This document shows, one piece after another, positions 24,857-31,567 of a DNA stretch of 35,305 bases; positions within the stretch are counted from its first letter, which is position 1, and every line of letters starts with the position of its first letter. The translations under genes were made by a program, and so were the position numbers. The notes below the pieces were generated by a model. It saw only the letters and a list, made by a program, of their open reading frames with translations. It was not told the origin of the DNA and did no database searches. Source of the stretch: Firmicutes bacterium UBA1739. GTDB lineage: Bacteria; Bacillota; Clostridia; Peptostreptococcales; Anaerovoracaceae. Location: contig DCHZ01000033.1 of NCBI GenBank assembly GCA_002315385.1, forward strand, positions 1-35,305. Reading direction: 5' to 3'.

Positions 24857-26076
24857 ATGGATTTCAAAAAGAAAAGATGGATTTGTTTTATTGCGGGCCT
24901 TATTATCATTTCCTGCAACGGATTTCAATATGGACTGAGTGTTTTTCAGATTCAGCTTTCGGAACGTTACGGATGGTCTATTACTCAGACAGCAGCGGCA
25001 TTTTCGGTAATGAGTATTATTGAGTTTTTTGCTGTACTGTTTCTGTCTAATAAGCTGCGTAAGTGGCTGGGATTTAAAAAGTTCATGCTGACAGGCGGAA
25101 TACTGTTCGGGCTGGGAATTCTGGGCTGTGCCTTTATCAGAGAATCGACGCTGGAGCTGTACCTGTATCAGGGAGCATTGATAGGAATAGGAAATGCGAT
25201 AATTTATCCGGGACTGACTTCATATATAATAAGAATTTTTCCGGAAAAATCGGGATTTGCCAACGGGATGACAGTTGCCTGCTTTGCCTGCGGCCCGGTA
25301 ATCTGGGCACCTCTTTCGGCATATATTTTAGAAAGCGTGGGGGATGTTTCACTTTCATTTGCTATCATAGGAACTTCTATGCTGCTTCTGCTGATTATTA
25401 TGACTATGCTGCTTTTCGAACCGCCTAAGAGCTTTGTTTTAGGTATTTCATCTGATGACATAAAAAAATCAAGGCTTAATGAGTCTCTTTATGATGTGGA
25501 TATAAAGGGAATGGTAAAAAAACCGAGTTTTATATGTTTTATCTGATTTTTGCTCTTGGTATTTTTATGGGAACAATGATACTGACTCAGGGAGCCACAA
25601 TTGCCGAACTGGGAATGGGCTTTTCAGTGGCGGGAGCTGCTGCAGTTCTTGCCGGTCTGAATATCGGAAATGCGGCGGGACGGCTGGCCTTCGGTACTAT
25701 ATCGGACAGAGCGGGAACGGGGACTGTAGTTCTGATTATGTTTGCAGTATATGCGGCTGTGTTTTCAATAATGCTTTTATCGGACAACAGAATGATTCAG
25801 GCATCAGTAATGATTGTTTCCATGCTTGCTTTCGGTGGGTTCTGTGCTTTATTGGCTCCGACAACAAAAAAACTGTTCGGAATAAGCAATATTAATGAGA
25901 ACTTTAATCTTGTTTATACCGCATATGCAGTGGGCGGAATAGGCGCACCCGTTCTGGTGGCGAGAGTCAGAGATATTACGGACAGTTATTCTTATGTGTA
26001 TATTATCGAGATACTGCTGTCAGTTGTCGGGATAATATGTGCATTCTTTTTCCGCAGAAGGACGAAAAATATATAG
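24857..26076 (+). pseudogene. OFA-like MFS transporter split by a -1 frameshift
   Basis: Two overlapping frames together make one ordinary 12-helix MFS transporter of about 405 residues. The first (24857-25546, 229 residues) covers helices 1-6 and ends in the central loop. The second, open from before ATG 25534 to 26076, covers helices 7-12. The N-terminal part (NGFQYGLSVFQIQLSERYGWS) resembles oxalate/formate antiporter-like MFS proteins. The break follows an A7 run (25516-25522) in phase A-AAA-AAA. Slipping back one base there yields VKKTEFYMFYLIF without a stop. Alternatively, one T lost from the T4 run at 25528-25531 would explain the break (KKPSFYMFY). It may therefore be a pseudogene, a sequencing error or programmed frameshifting. 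AGGAGG (24847-24852) precedes the start. The substrate is unknown. Confidence 0.75.
25516..25522 (+). other. A7 slippery heptamer at the frame break
   Basis: Seven A residues are read as gtA-AAA-AAA in the upstream frame, the phase needed for -1 slippage. The zero frame reaches TGA at 25544-25546, 21 bases after the run. No clear stimulatory stem-loop was spotted just downstream. Confidence 0.6.
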
Positions 26077-26145
26077 TGATTACAATACTTCATCATAGGA
26101 AAAAACACAGAAGCAGATACATCATAAAAACAGTGTATATACTTC

Positions 26146-26173
26146 TTGTATTCAGATAAAAGATAATTATAAT
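26146..26173 (+). promoter_or_regulatory. Promoter of ridA
   Basis: TTGTAT (26146-26151), a 16-base spacer and a perfect TATAAT (26168-26173) lie about 60 bases upstream of the ridA start. Confidence 0.5.
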
Positions 26174-26232
26174 TAAAATAAAGAAATAATATTTCGGTAT
26201 GAATAACAATGAATAATTAAGGAGGATTCAGA

Positions 26233-26616
26233 ATGTCTAAGAAAATTGTTTTTTCTCAGGGAGCACCGGAACCGGTAGGCGCATATTCGCACGGTATTAT
26301 TGTGAACGGATTATTTTTCTCTGCAGGCCAGATAGGAATTGATCCCAAAACTAACAGACTGGTGGAGGGAAGTATTGAAGATGAAGCCCGCAGGGTATTT
26401 CTGAATATAGGAGAACTTCTTAAAGCTGCCGGTACAGACTACGATAATCTGGTAAAAACTACATTATACATCACAGATATGAAAAACTTTACGGCAGTGG
26501 ATAATGTATACCGTGAATTTGTAAAGAACGATTTTCCGGGAAGAACCTGTGTAGAAGTATCGGGTCTGCCTAAAGGAGCCGCAATCGAAGCGGAAGTTGT
26601 AGCAGTTGTTGAATAA
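26233..26616 (+). CDS. ridA: RidA family reactive-intermediate deaminase
   Basis: This small cytoplasmic enzyme of 127 residues hydrolyses enamine/imine intermediates released by PLP enzymes, such as 2-aminoacrylate. The whole family pattern is present: GAYSHGIIVNGLFFSAGQIG (about 17-36), EARRVFLNIGELLKAAG (about 51-67), KTTLYITDMKNF and PGRTCVEVSGLPKGAAIEAEVVAV (about 102-125), with the catalytic Arg near 104 and the Glu near 119. AAGGAGG precedes the ATG. It has its own promoter and terminator. Confidence 0.96.
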   Translation: MSKKIVFSQGAPEPVGAYSHGIIVNGLFFSAGQIGIDPKTNRLVEGSIEDEARRVFLNIGELLKAAGTDYDNLVKTTLYITDMKNFTAVDNVYREFVKNDFPGRTCVEVSGLPKGAAIEAEVVAVVE

Positions 26617-26691
26617 AGGCATGCATATATGCTGCTTTGACTTAGAAATTCCGGAATTACATGTCGTCGTCAGGTCTGAGCATTAGAAAAA

Positions 26692-26737
26692 GAGTGCATT
26701 TTGAGACGAGTTATCTCTAAATGCACTCCTCTTTTTT
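26692..26737. terminator. Strong bidirectional terminator between ridA and the EFR1-type gene
   Basis: GAGTGCATTT (26692-26701) pairs with AAATGCACTC (26719-26728). An inner GAGA/TCTC (26703-26706 and 26714-26717) continues the stem after a T-T mismatch. T6 follows on the plus strand (26732-26737) and a T5 run on the minus strand, so both convergent genes are served. Confidence 0.9.
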
Positions 26738-26763
26738 ACTGAGTATGCTGTAACCGTATAGTA

Positions 26764-27585
26764 TTAATAGAATAATTTATTCTCTTTTCTTGAAGTGAAA
26801 TTCATCTCAAGCATTGCAACATGCGACAGGAAAGCGGGATCGCTGAAGTATTTTGCCCCTGTCGGACAGCCTCTGACACAGGCATGACACTTGATACACG
26901 GACCGATATTTTTTGATACATCAAGTGGATTAATGGAGCCCATAGGACAAAGCTCGATACATGTTCCGCATTCAACACAGATTTCCTTATCAGTCTGAAC
27001 AACAGCTTTAAGGAATTTGGCCGGCTGACCGTCGGTTCCCTTCGGAACATAATACGGAGCAGAAGCATCACCGTCTACTTTAACCGGTTCCGGGAAAGTA
27101 TCCATATTCTGTATTTTTGCGAGTATTTTTTCTGAAAACAAATCACAGTCTAAAAGATCACCGGTATCCGGTCTTCCGTCAGCCATTTTATCTGTGAAAG
27201 CATGTCTGCAGGCAAAAGCACCGCCTGCAATTGTGTGAAAACTGTTGCTTTCCAAAACATCACATAATTCAGCCAGTGAATTATCAAAGCTTCTGTTTCC
27301 GAAAGTTACTACAGCGATGGCAGCAGCACCGCCACCGATGAGACCGCTTTTAAGGAACGGAAGTATTTTATTCGGAGTTTTTCCCGCATATGTAGGTGTT
27401 CCCACTATAACGAGATCGCCCTCACTGAATTCATATTTCTGCTCTCTTTTGGGAGGCAGTGTGAAATCAATTGTTTCAATGGGCAGATCTGTCAGTGTGG
27501 CAAGCTTGTCACTGATTCTTTCTACTATTTTCCGTGTGTTTCCGGTAGCACTCCAGTATACAGCATAGATTCTGTTGATTTTCAT
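26764..27585 (-). CDS. EFR1-family flavodoxin-ferredoxin fusion protein
   Basis: This 273-residue electron carrier joins an N-terminal flavodoxin fold to a C-terminal two-cluster ferredoxin. The FMN phosphate loop is YWSATGNTRKI (about 7-17). VGTPTYAGKTPNKILPFL (about 59-76) and VTFGNRSFDNSLAEL are also flavodoxin-like. The two [4Fe-4S] motifs are CVECGTCIELCP (about 202-213) and CIKCHACVRGCP (about 227-238). The start is ATG 27585, with AAAGGAG just upstream. An in-frame extension to 27711 would add 42 residues with no family match and lies across the promoter region. It probably shuttles low-potential electrons in the cytoplasm, perhaps linked to the ferredoxin pool fed by NifJ. The partner is unknown. 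Confidence 0.9.
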   Translation of the reverse strand: MKINRIYAVYWSATGNTRKIVERISDKLATLTDLPIETIDFTLPPKREQKYEFSEGDLVIVGTPTYAGKTPNKILPFLKSGLIGGGAAAIAVVTFGNRSFDNSLAELCDVLESNSFHTIAGGAFACRHAFTDKMADGRPDTGDLLDCDLFSEKILAKIQNMDTFPEPVKVDGDASAPYYVPKGTDGQPAKFLKAVVQTDKEICVECGTCIELCPMGSINPLDVSKNIGPCIKCHACVRGCPTGAKYFSDPAFLSHVAMLEMNFTSRKENKLFY

Positions 27586-28076
27586 GGCAGCTCCTTTCTG
27601 AATAGCCGATTTAGTATTGATTACTGTCAGCAGTAATATATTAATATCATTTAACAAATCTATAAATAAATATATCAGAATATGTACATTTTGTCGATAA
27701 AAGCAACGCAAAAATAACAGATTAGATGCTGTTTATGTATGTAAAAAATGCATATTACGCATAAAAAAGTGAAGATTACATGATTTGCGCAGACAGTATC
27801 ATCTCAAACCCTGTGCAGATTCGGCTGATGTTGACAGTGTATGAGGTTTGACGTATAATTATCTGAGTTTTATTACTCATAGGGAGAATTGCTTCCGGAA
27901 TTATGAATGCTGACGGGAAAAATGCTTAGCGGGCGTTCCCGGGTAAATATGTTCATTAATAAAAGTGTAATAGTAATATAAGGGAAAGGAGTGGCTGCTG
28001 ATGTTGATTGGTTTCTTTTCAAATATTGCAGGGAAAAGAATTGCAGAGACATATACCAATCGGCAGCAGAAGTATT
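27586..28076. other. Divergent intergenic region (491 bases)
   Basis: This stretch holds an inverted repeat ATTACTG-tcag-CAGTAAT (27620-27637) close to the EFR1-type gene, AT-rich DNA, the consensus promoter at 27831-27859, and a leader of about 135-210 bases for the glucosaminidase. In the leader CGGG (27914-27917) pairs with CCCG (27937-27940), enclosing AATGC/GCGTT, so a folded RNA is likely. I could not match the leader to a known riboswitch. A 54-codon frame (28001-28165) starts in it. Confidence 0.6.
27831..27859 (+). promoter_or_regulatory. Perfect consensus promoter of the glucosaminidase
   Basis: TTGACA (27831-27836), exactly 17 bases, then TATAAT (27854-27859). This is a full SigA consensus at optimal spacing, implying strong transcription or control at a later step. 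Confidence 0.85.
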
Positions 28077-28165
28077 ATGAAAAAAATTTTATCAGGAATT
28101 ACAGTATTATTTATTATTATTTTAATGGTCGGGACGGCATCTGTTTTTGCTGCGGACGTTGTTAA
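28001..28165 (+). CDS. Possible 54-codon leader ORF overlapping the glucosaminidase start
   Basis: ATG 28001 has a good ribosome site, AAAGGAG (27985-27991), nine bases upstream, and the frame stays open to TAA at 28163-28165. It covers the weak start of the glucosaminidase at 28077 in another frame. The product (MLIGFFSNIAGKRIAETY...) resembles nothing I know. It could be a leader peptide that controls translation, or the ribosome site may really serve the downstream gene. Confidence 0.3.
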   Translation: MLIGFFSNIAGKRIAETYTNRQQKYYEKNFIRNYSIIYYYFNGRDGICFCCGRC

Positions 28166-29096
28166 ATCCCCTCAGAAAATCACCGTAGACGGAGAAACCG
28201 TGACCTGCGATGTATATAACATAGACGGAAATAATTATTTTAAACTCAGAGACGTGGCGGCGATGCTTAACGGAACCGGCAGCGGTTTTTCGGTTGACTG
28301 GAACGAAAAGACCGAGACTGTAACAATTACTACAGGTGCCGCATATAAACTCATCGGCGGTGAGATGAAGAACGGAACTGATAAGTCAGATACTGCACGA
28401 AAGAGCAGTCAGAAAATAATAATCGACGGAGAAACCGATAAATCGATGTCGGTGTATAACATAGGCGATAATAATTATTTCAAGCTCAGAGAACTGGGAA
28501 ATGCACTGGATTTTGATGTGGACTATGATGAAAAAAACGACACCGTAGTGGTAAACAGCAGAGGCGTGGAGATAACGGCTGAACTTCTTAAGGATATGAA
28601 GGCTGCGGAAATCGTTGAACTGCTGGGACCGGTGTTCACAGCCGACCAGAAATCCTCCGGAATACTGGCTTCGGTTTCAATGGCTCAGTTTATTCTGGAA
28701 AGCGGTTACGGAAAATCCGATCTGGCTGTTAATGCAAATAACTGCTTCGGAATGAAGGCGTCTCTGAGCGGCAACAATTGGAACAACTCAAAATGGGACG
28801 GAGTTTCAGTTTATACGAAGTACAGTGAGGAAGAAGATGCGGAGGGAAATGTTGAAGTAATCTCTTCGAACTTCAGAAAATATGATTCAATAGCTGATTC
28901 GATTGCGGATCACAGCTCATATCTCCTGAATTCAAAAAGCGGAGGAAAACTGAGATATGAAGGTCTTGAGGGATGTACGGATTACAGAGAAGCCATTCAG
29001 ATAATAAAAGACGGAGGATATGCTACTTCGACTACTTATGTGGAAAAAATATGTGAAATTATCGAGCAGTGGAATCTGACTCAGTACGATTTGTAG
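28077..29096 (+). CDS. Secreted glucosaminidase with two copper-amine-oxidase-like repeats
   Basis: This 339-residue wall hydrolase has a signal peptide (MKKILSGITVLFIIILMVG..., cleavage after VFA). Two related repeats of the copper amine oxidase N-terminal type follow (about 34-90: KITVDGETVTCDVYNI...NYFKLRD; about 108-160: KIIIDGET...NYFKLRE); such domains often anchor or space surface proteins. The C-terminal glucosaminidase domain (about 185-335) carries the catalytic-Glu segment SMAQFILESGYGKSDLAVNANNCFGMK and YDSIADSIADHSSYL, as in LytG/FlgJ-like N-acetylglucosaminidases that cleave peptidoglycan. The chosen ATG gives a proper signal peptide but has a weak ribosome site. A TTG at 28008 would add 23 polar residues before it and is poorly placed. 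The gene stands alone behind a very strong promoter. Confidence 0.88.
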   Translation: MKKILSGITVLFIIILMVGTASVFAADVVKSPQKITVDGETVTCDVYNIDGNNYFKLRDVAAMLNGTGSGFSVDWNEKTETVTITTGAAYKLIGGEMKNGTDKSDTARKSSQKIIIDGETDKSMSVYNIGDNNYFKLRELGNALDFDVDYDEKNDTVVVNSRGVEITAELLKDMKAAEIVELLGPVFTADQKSSGILASVSMAQFILESGYGKSDLAVNANNCFGMKASLSGNNWNNSKWDGVSVYTKYSEEEDAEGNVEVISSNFRKYDSIADSIADHSSYLLNSKSGGKLRYEGLEGCTDYREAIQIIKDGGYATSTTYVEKICEIIEQWNLTQYDL

Positions 29097-29170
29097 TATT
29101 ATTAAACAGTTGTAAAAAGAAATAATAATTCGTATTCAGAATAAATATATTTTTGTTTTATAACAGGTGT

Positions 29171-29178
29171 GGTATAAT
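29171..29178 (+). promoter_or_regulatory. Extended -10 promoter of the CoA-transferase
   Basis: TGTGGTATAAT holds TATAAT (29173-29178) with an upstream TG. No good -35 lies at 16-18 bases. It is the same promoter style as that of the redox operon at 7494-7502. Confidence 0.5.
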
Positions 29179-29231
29179 ACTTATTATGTTTGTTTACACG
29201 ACATATTTTCAGATGAAACAGGGGAAAAATA

Positions 29232-30593
29232 ATGACAAAATACAGTAAAAAATTACCTGCGGTTTATAATGAATATCAGCAGAAATTACGAACGCCTGAA
29301 GAAGCAGTGAAGGTCGTAAAAAGCGGTGACTGGGTGGACTATACAGTTGCGCTGGGTTTTCCGAAACTACTTGACAGGGCGCTGGCTAAAAGAAAAGATG
29401 AGCTTACAGATGTAAAAATAAGAGGGAATCTGATTTTCGGACCCATAGAAACAGTGGAATGTGATCCCGAAAGAACACATTTTTATTATAACAGCTGGCA
29501 CTGCTCAAATTATGAGAGAAAGCTCTGTGACATGGGATTATGCAATTATATACCTATGTCTTTCAGAAATGTTGTTCCGTATTACAGGACTTTTCTGGAT
29601 GTAAATGTAGCAATGATGTCGGTAGCACCGATGGATAATCACGGGTATTTTAACCTTTCATGTTCAACCGGAGTAGGCAAGGGTATTCTGGATAAGGCGG
29701 ATATAGTTATTCTGGAGGTAAATGAACACCTTCCGCGAATTCTCGGCGGTTTCGGTGAATGCATTCATATCAGTGAGGTTGATTATATTGTTGAGGGAGA
29801 GCACAGCCGGCTTCCACAGATGAGTGTTGCGGAAGCTGAAGAGGAGGATATAAAAATAGCCGAGTTCATTCTTCCGGAAATAAAGTCGGGAGCTACACTG
29901 CAGCTGGGAATAGGAGCAATGCCAAGTGTAATAGGCAAGAAACTGGCAGAGTCGGATATTAAGGATCTGGGAATGCATACTGAACTTGCGACAGATGCTT
30001 ACGTTGATTTATATGAGGCCGGTAAACTTACGAATAAGAAAAAGAATATTTTTTCGGGTAAGAGTGTAACCGGTGTTACGATAGGAACTGACAGAATCTA
30101 TGAATGGGCTGATGACAATCCGGGATTTGCGGCATGTCCGCTGGAATATGTAAATAATCCGTATACCATCGCCAAAATTGACGATATGATTTCAATAAAC
30201 AGCTGTATTGCGATAGATTTATACGGACAGGTCAGCGCGGAAAGTGCCGGACTCAGACACATAAGCGGTACCGGGGGTCAGCTCGACTTCCTGACAGGTG
30301 CTTCGATGAGTATCGGTGGCAAAGCATTTGTATGTATGAAGTCGGCGTTTAGCGATAAAAATGGAGAACTGCATTCAAATATTCGACCTTATTTCAACGG
30401 AGATATTGTTACGGATCCCAGAAGCCAGGACCATTTCATAGTAACCGAGTATGGAATAATTAATATGGCCGGAAGAAGTACCTGGGAGAGAACCGAAATG
30501 CTCATCGGAATAGCTCATCCTATGTTCAGAGACGAACTCATCAGGGCGGCTGAAAAGCAGAAAATATGGAGAAGAACCAATAAGGTGAAATAG
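29232..30593 (+). CDS. Butyryl-CoA:acetate / 4-hydroxybutyrate-type CoA-transferase
   Basis: This 453-residue enzyme of the acetyl-CoA hydrolase/transferase family moves CoA between acyl groups, typically making butyrate from butyryl-CoA and acetate in gut and soil Clostridia. It aligns by eye along its length with butyryl-CoA:acetate CoA-transferases: SGDWVDYTVALG near 32-43, SVAPMDNHGYFN near 130-141, LQLGIGAMPSVIG near 222-234, GMHTELATDAYVD near 244-256 (likely catalytic Glu), SISGTGGQLDF-like near 341 and STWERTEMLIGIAHP near 417. The diagnostic GGIGGMPNAV of many butyrate producers is GIGAMPSVIG here, so the preferred acyl-CoA is uncertain. AGGGGA precedes the ATG. It is transcribed alone. 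Together with NifJ it suits an acetyl-CoA-based fermentation. Confidence 0.88.
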   Translation: MTKYSKKLPAVYNEYQQKLRTPEEAVKVVKSGDWVDYTVALGFPKLLDRALAKRKDELTDVKIRGNLIFGPIETVECDPERTHFYYNSWHCSNYERKLCDMGLCNYIPMSFRNVVPYYRTFLDVNVAMMSVAPMDNHGYFNLSCSTGVGKGILDKADIVILEVNEHLPRILGGFGECIHISEVDYIVEGEHSRLPQMSVAEAEEEDIKIAEFILPEIKSGATLQLGIGAMPSVIGKKLAESDIKDLGMHTELATDAYVDLYEAGKLTNKKKNIFSGKSVTGVTIGTDRIYEWADDNPGFAACPLEYVNNPYTIAKIDDMISINSCIAIDLYGQVSAESAGLRHISGTGGQLDFLTGASMSIGGKAFVCMKSAFSDKNGELHSNIRPYFNGDIVTDPRSQDHFIVTEYGIINMAGRSTWERTEMLIGIAHPMFRDELIRAAEKQKIWRRTNKVK

Positions 30594-30728
30594 TATCGGT
30601 TATCATACATCAACTCTTTATAAAAAATTGATTTCTTCGGGAAAGTGCTGTGTCCCATACAGGTTTCCGGTATAGAATCGGCTGTATATATTAACCGGCA
30701 GAAAACATAAATAATATTCAGAAAAGTA

Positions 30729-30758
30729 TTGATTTTATACTTATTCAATTGATATAAT
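30729..30758 (+). promoter_or_regulatory. Promoter of hisA
   Basis: TTGATT (30729-30734), an 18-base spacer and TATAAT (30753-30758) lie about 45 bases upstream of the hisA GTG start. The rest of the 209-base gap after the CoA-transferase shows no convincing terminator. Confidence 0.55.
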
Positions 30759-30802
30759 TAATAAAATTACTATCATAAAACAGAATAAAAGGAGATGAGT
30801 TT

Positions 30803-31504
30803 GTGAACATTTTTCCGGCAATTGACATAAAAAACGGTAAATGCGTGAGACTGGTTCAGGGTGATTTTGCGAAGCTTGAAACTTACGGAGACGATCCTGT
30901 TGAAATGGCGCTGAACTGGATGAATCAGGGAGCTCAGTATTTGCATATTATCGATTTGGACGGGGCACTTATGGGAGAGGCTGTAAATAAAACACTTATT
31001 AAAAACATGGTGGAAGCAGTAAATGTGCCGGTGCAGTTCGGCGGCGGTGTACGGGATATGAAATATGCCGAAGAAATGATTGAAGCCGGGGTCAGCAGAG
31101 TTATACTCGGCACAAGCGCATTATCAAATAAGGCTTTTGTTAAAGAAGCTATTAAGAATTACGGAGAAAAAATTGCGGTTTCTCTGGATGCCAAGAACGG
31201 ATTTGTGGCAGTAAGAGGATGGACGGAACTGACTGACGTTAAGGCTGCCGATCTTGCGACGGAGCTTGAGGCTTACGGACTGAAAACTGTTGTATATACA
31301 GATATTTCCAAGGATGGAATGATGGCAGGACCGAATTTCGCTGAGATAGATAATATGAATAAGAAAATCAAATCAAATCTCATAGCATCAGGCGGAGTAT
31401 CCACTGCGGAGGATGTGAAGAAGCTTGATGAAATGGGTATTTACGGTTGTGTGATCGGAAAAGCACTATACACCGGCGGAATCGAATTAAAAGACGTATT
31501 ATAA
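30803..31504 (+). CDS. hisA: Phosphoribosylformimino-AICAR-ribotide isomerase (HisA)
   Basis: This is the fourth-step isomerase of histidine synthesis, a (beta/alpha)8 barrel of 233 residues. It carries FPAIDIKNGKCVRLVQGD (about 4-21, catalytic Asp 8), FGGGVRDMKYAEEMIEAG (about 78-95, first phosphate site), VSLDAKNGFVAVRGW (second catalytic Asp near 129), YTDISKDGMMAGPN (about 165-178) and ASGGVSTAEDV (about 196-206). It starts at GTG 30803 behind AAAGGAGATGA. No other his gene is in the window, which is unusual because hisA normally sits in the his operon. A strong terminator follows directly. The barrel is shared with bifunctional PriA, but the motifs fit HisA. Confidence 0.93.
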   Translation: MNIFPAIDIKNGKCVRLVQGDFAKLETYGDDPVEMALNWMNQGAQYLHIIDLDGALMGEAVNKTLIKNMVEAVNVPVQFGGGVRDMKYAEEMIEAGVSRVILGTSALSNKAFVKEAIKNYGEKIAVSLDAKNGFVAVRGWTELTDVKAADLATELEAYGLKTVVYTDISKDGMMAGPNFAEIDNMNKKIKSNLIASGGVSTAEDVKKLDEMGIYGCVIGKALYTGGIELKDVL

Positions 31505-31510
31505 AAACCT

Positions 31511-31544
31511 ACTCCTGTGTATCCGAGATACACAGGAGTTTTTT
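31511..31544 (+). terminator. Terminator after hisA
   Basis: ACTCCTGTGTAT (31511-31522) and ATACACAGGAGT (31528-31539) form a perfect 12-bp stem with a 5-base loop, followed by T5. It separates hisA from polA by position and by transcription. Confidence 0.92.
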
Positions 31545-31567
31545 CGGAAATAAAATCGGAGACAGTA

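Noticed and set aside
27586..27711. 42-residue N-terminal extension of the flavodoxin-ferredoxin gene
   Set aside because: ATG 27585 has a strong ribosome site directly upstream and gives the standard flavodoxin start.
27866..28000. A known riboswitch (c-di-GMP or c-di-AMP type) in the glucosaminidase leader
   Set aside because: Although the gene type would fit, I could not find the conserved core bases of these classes; only generic stems are visible.
31517..31567. Upstream extension of polA
   Set aside because: The extra codons coincide with the hisA terminator hairpin; the ATG at 31568 gives the normal N-terminus of the family.
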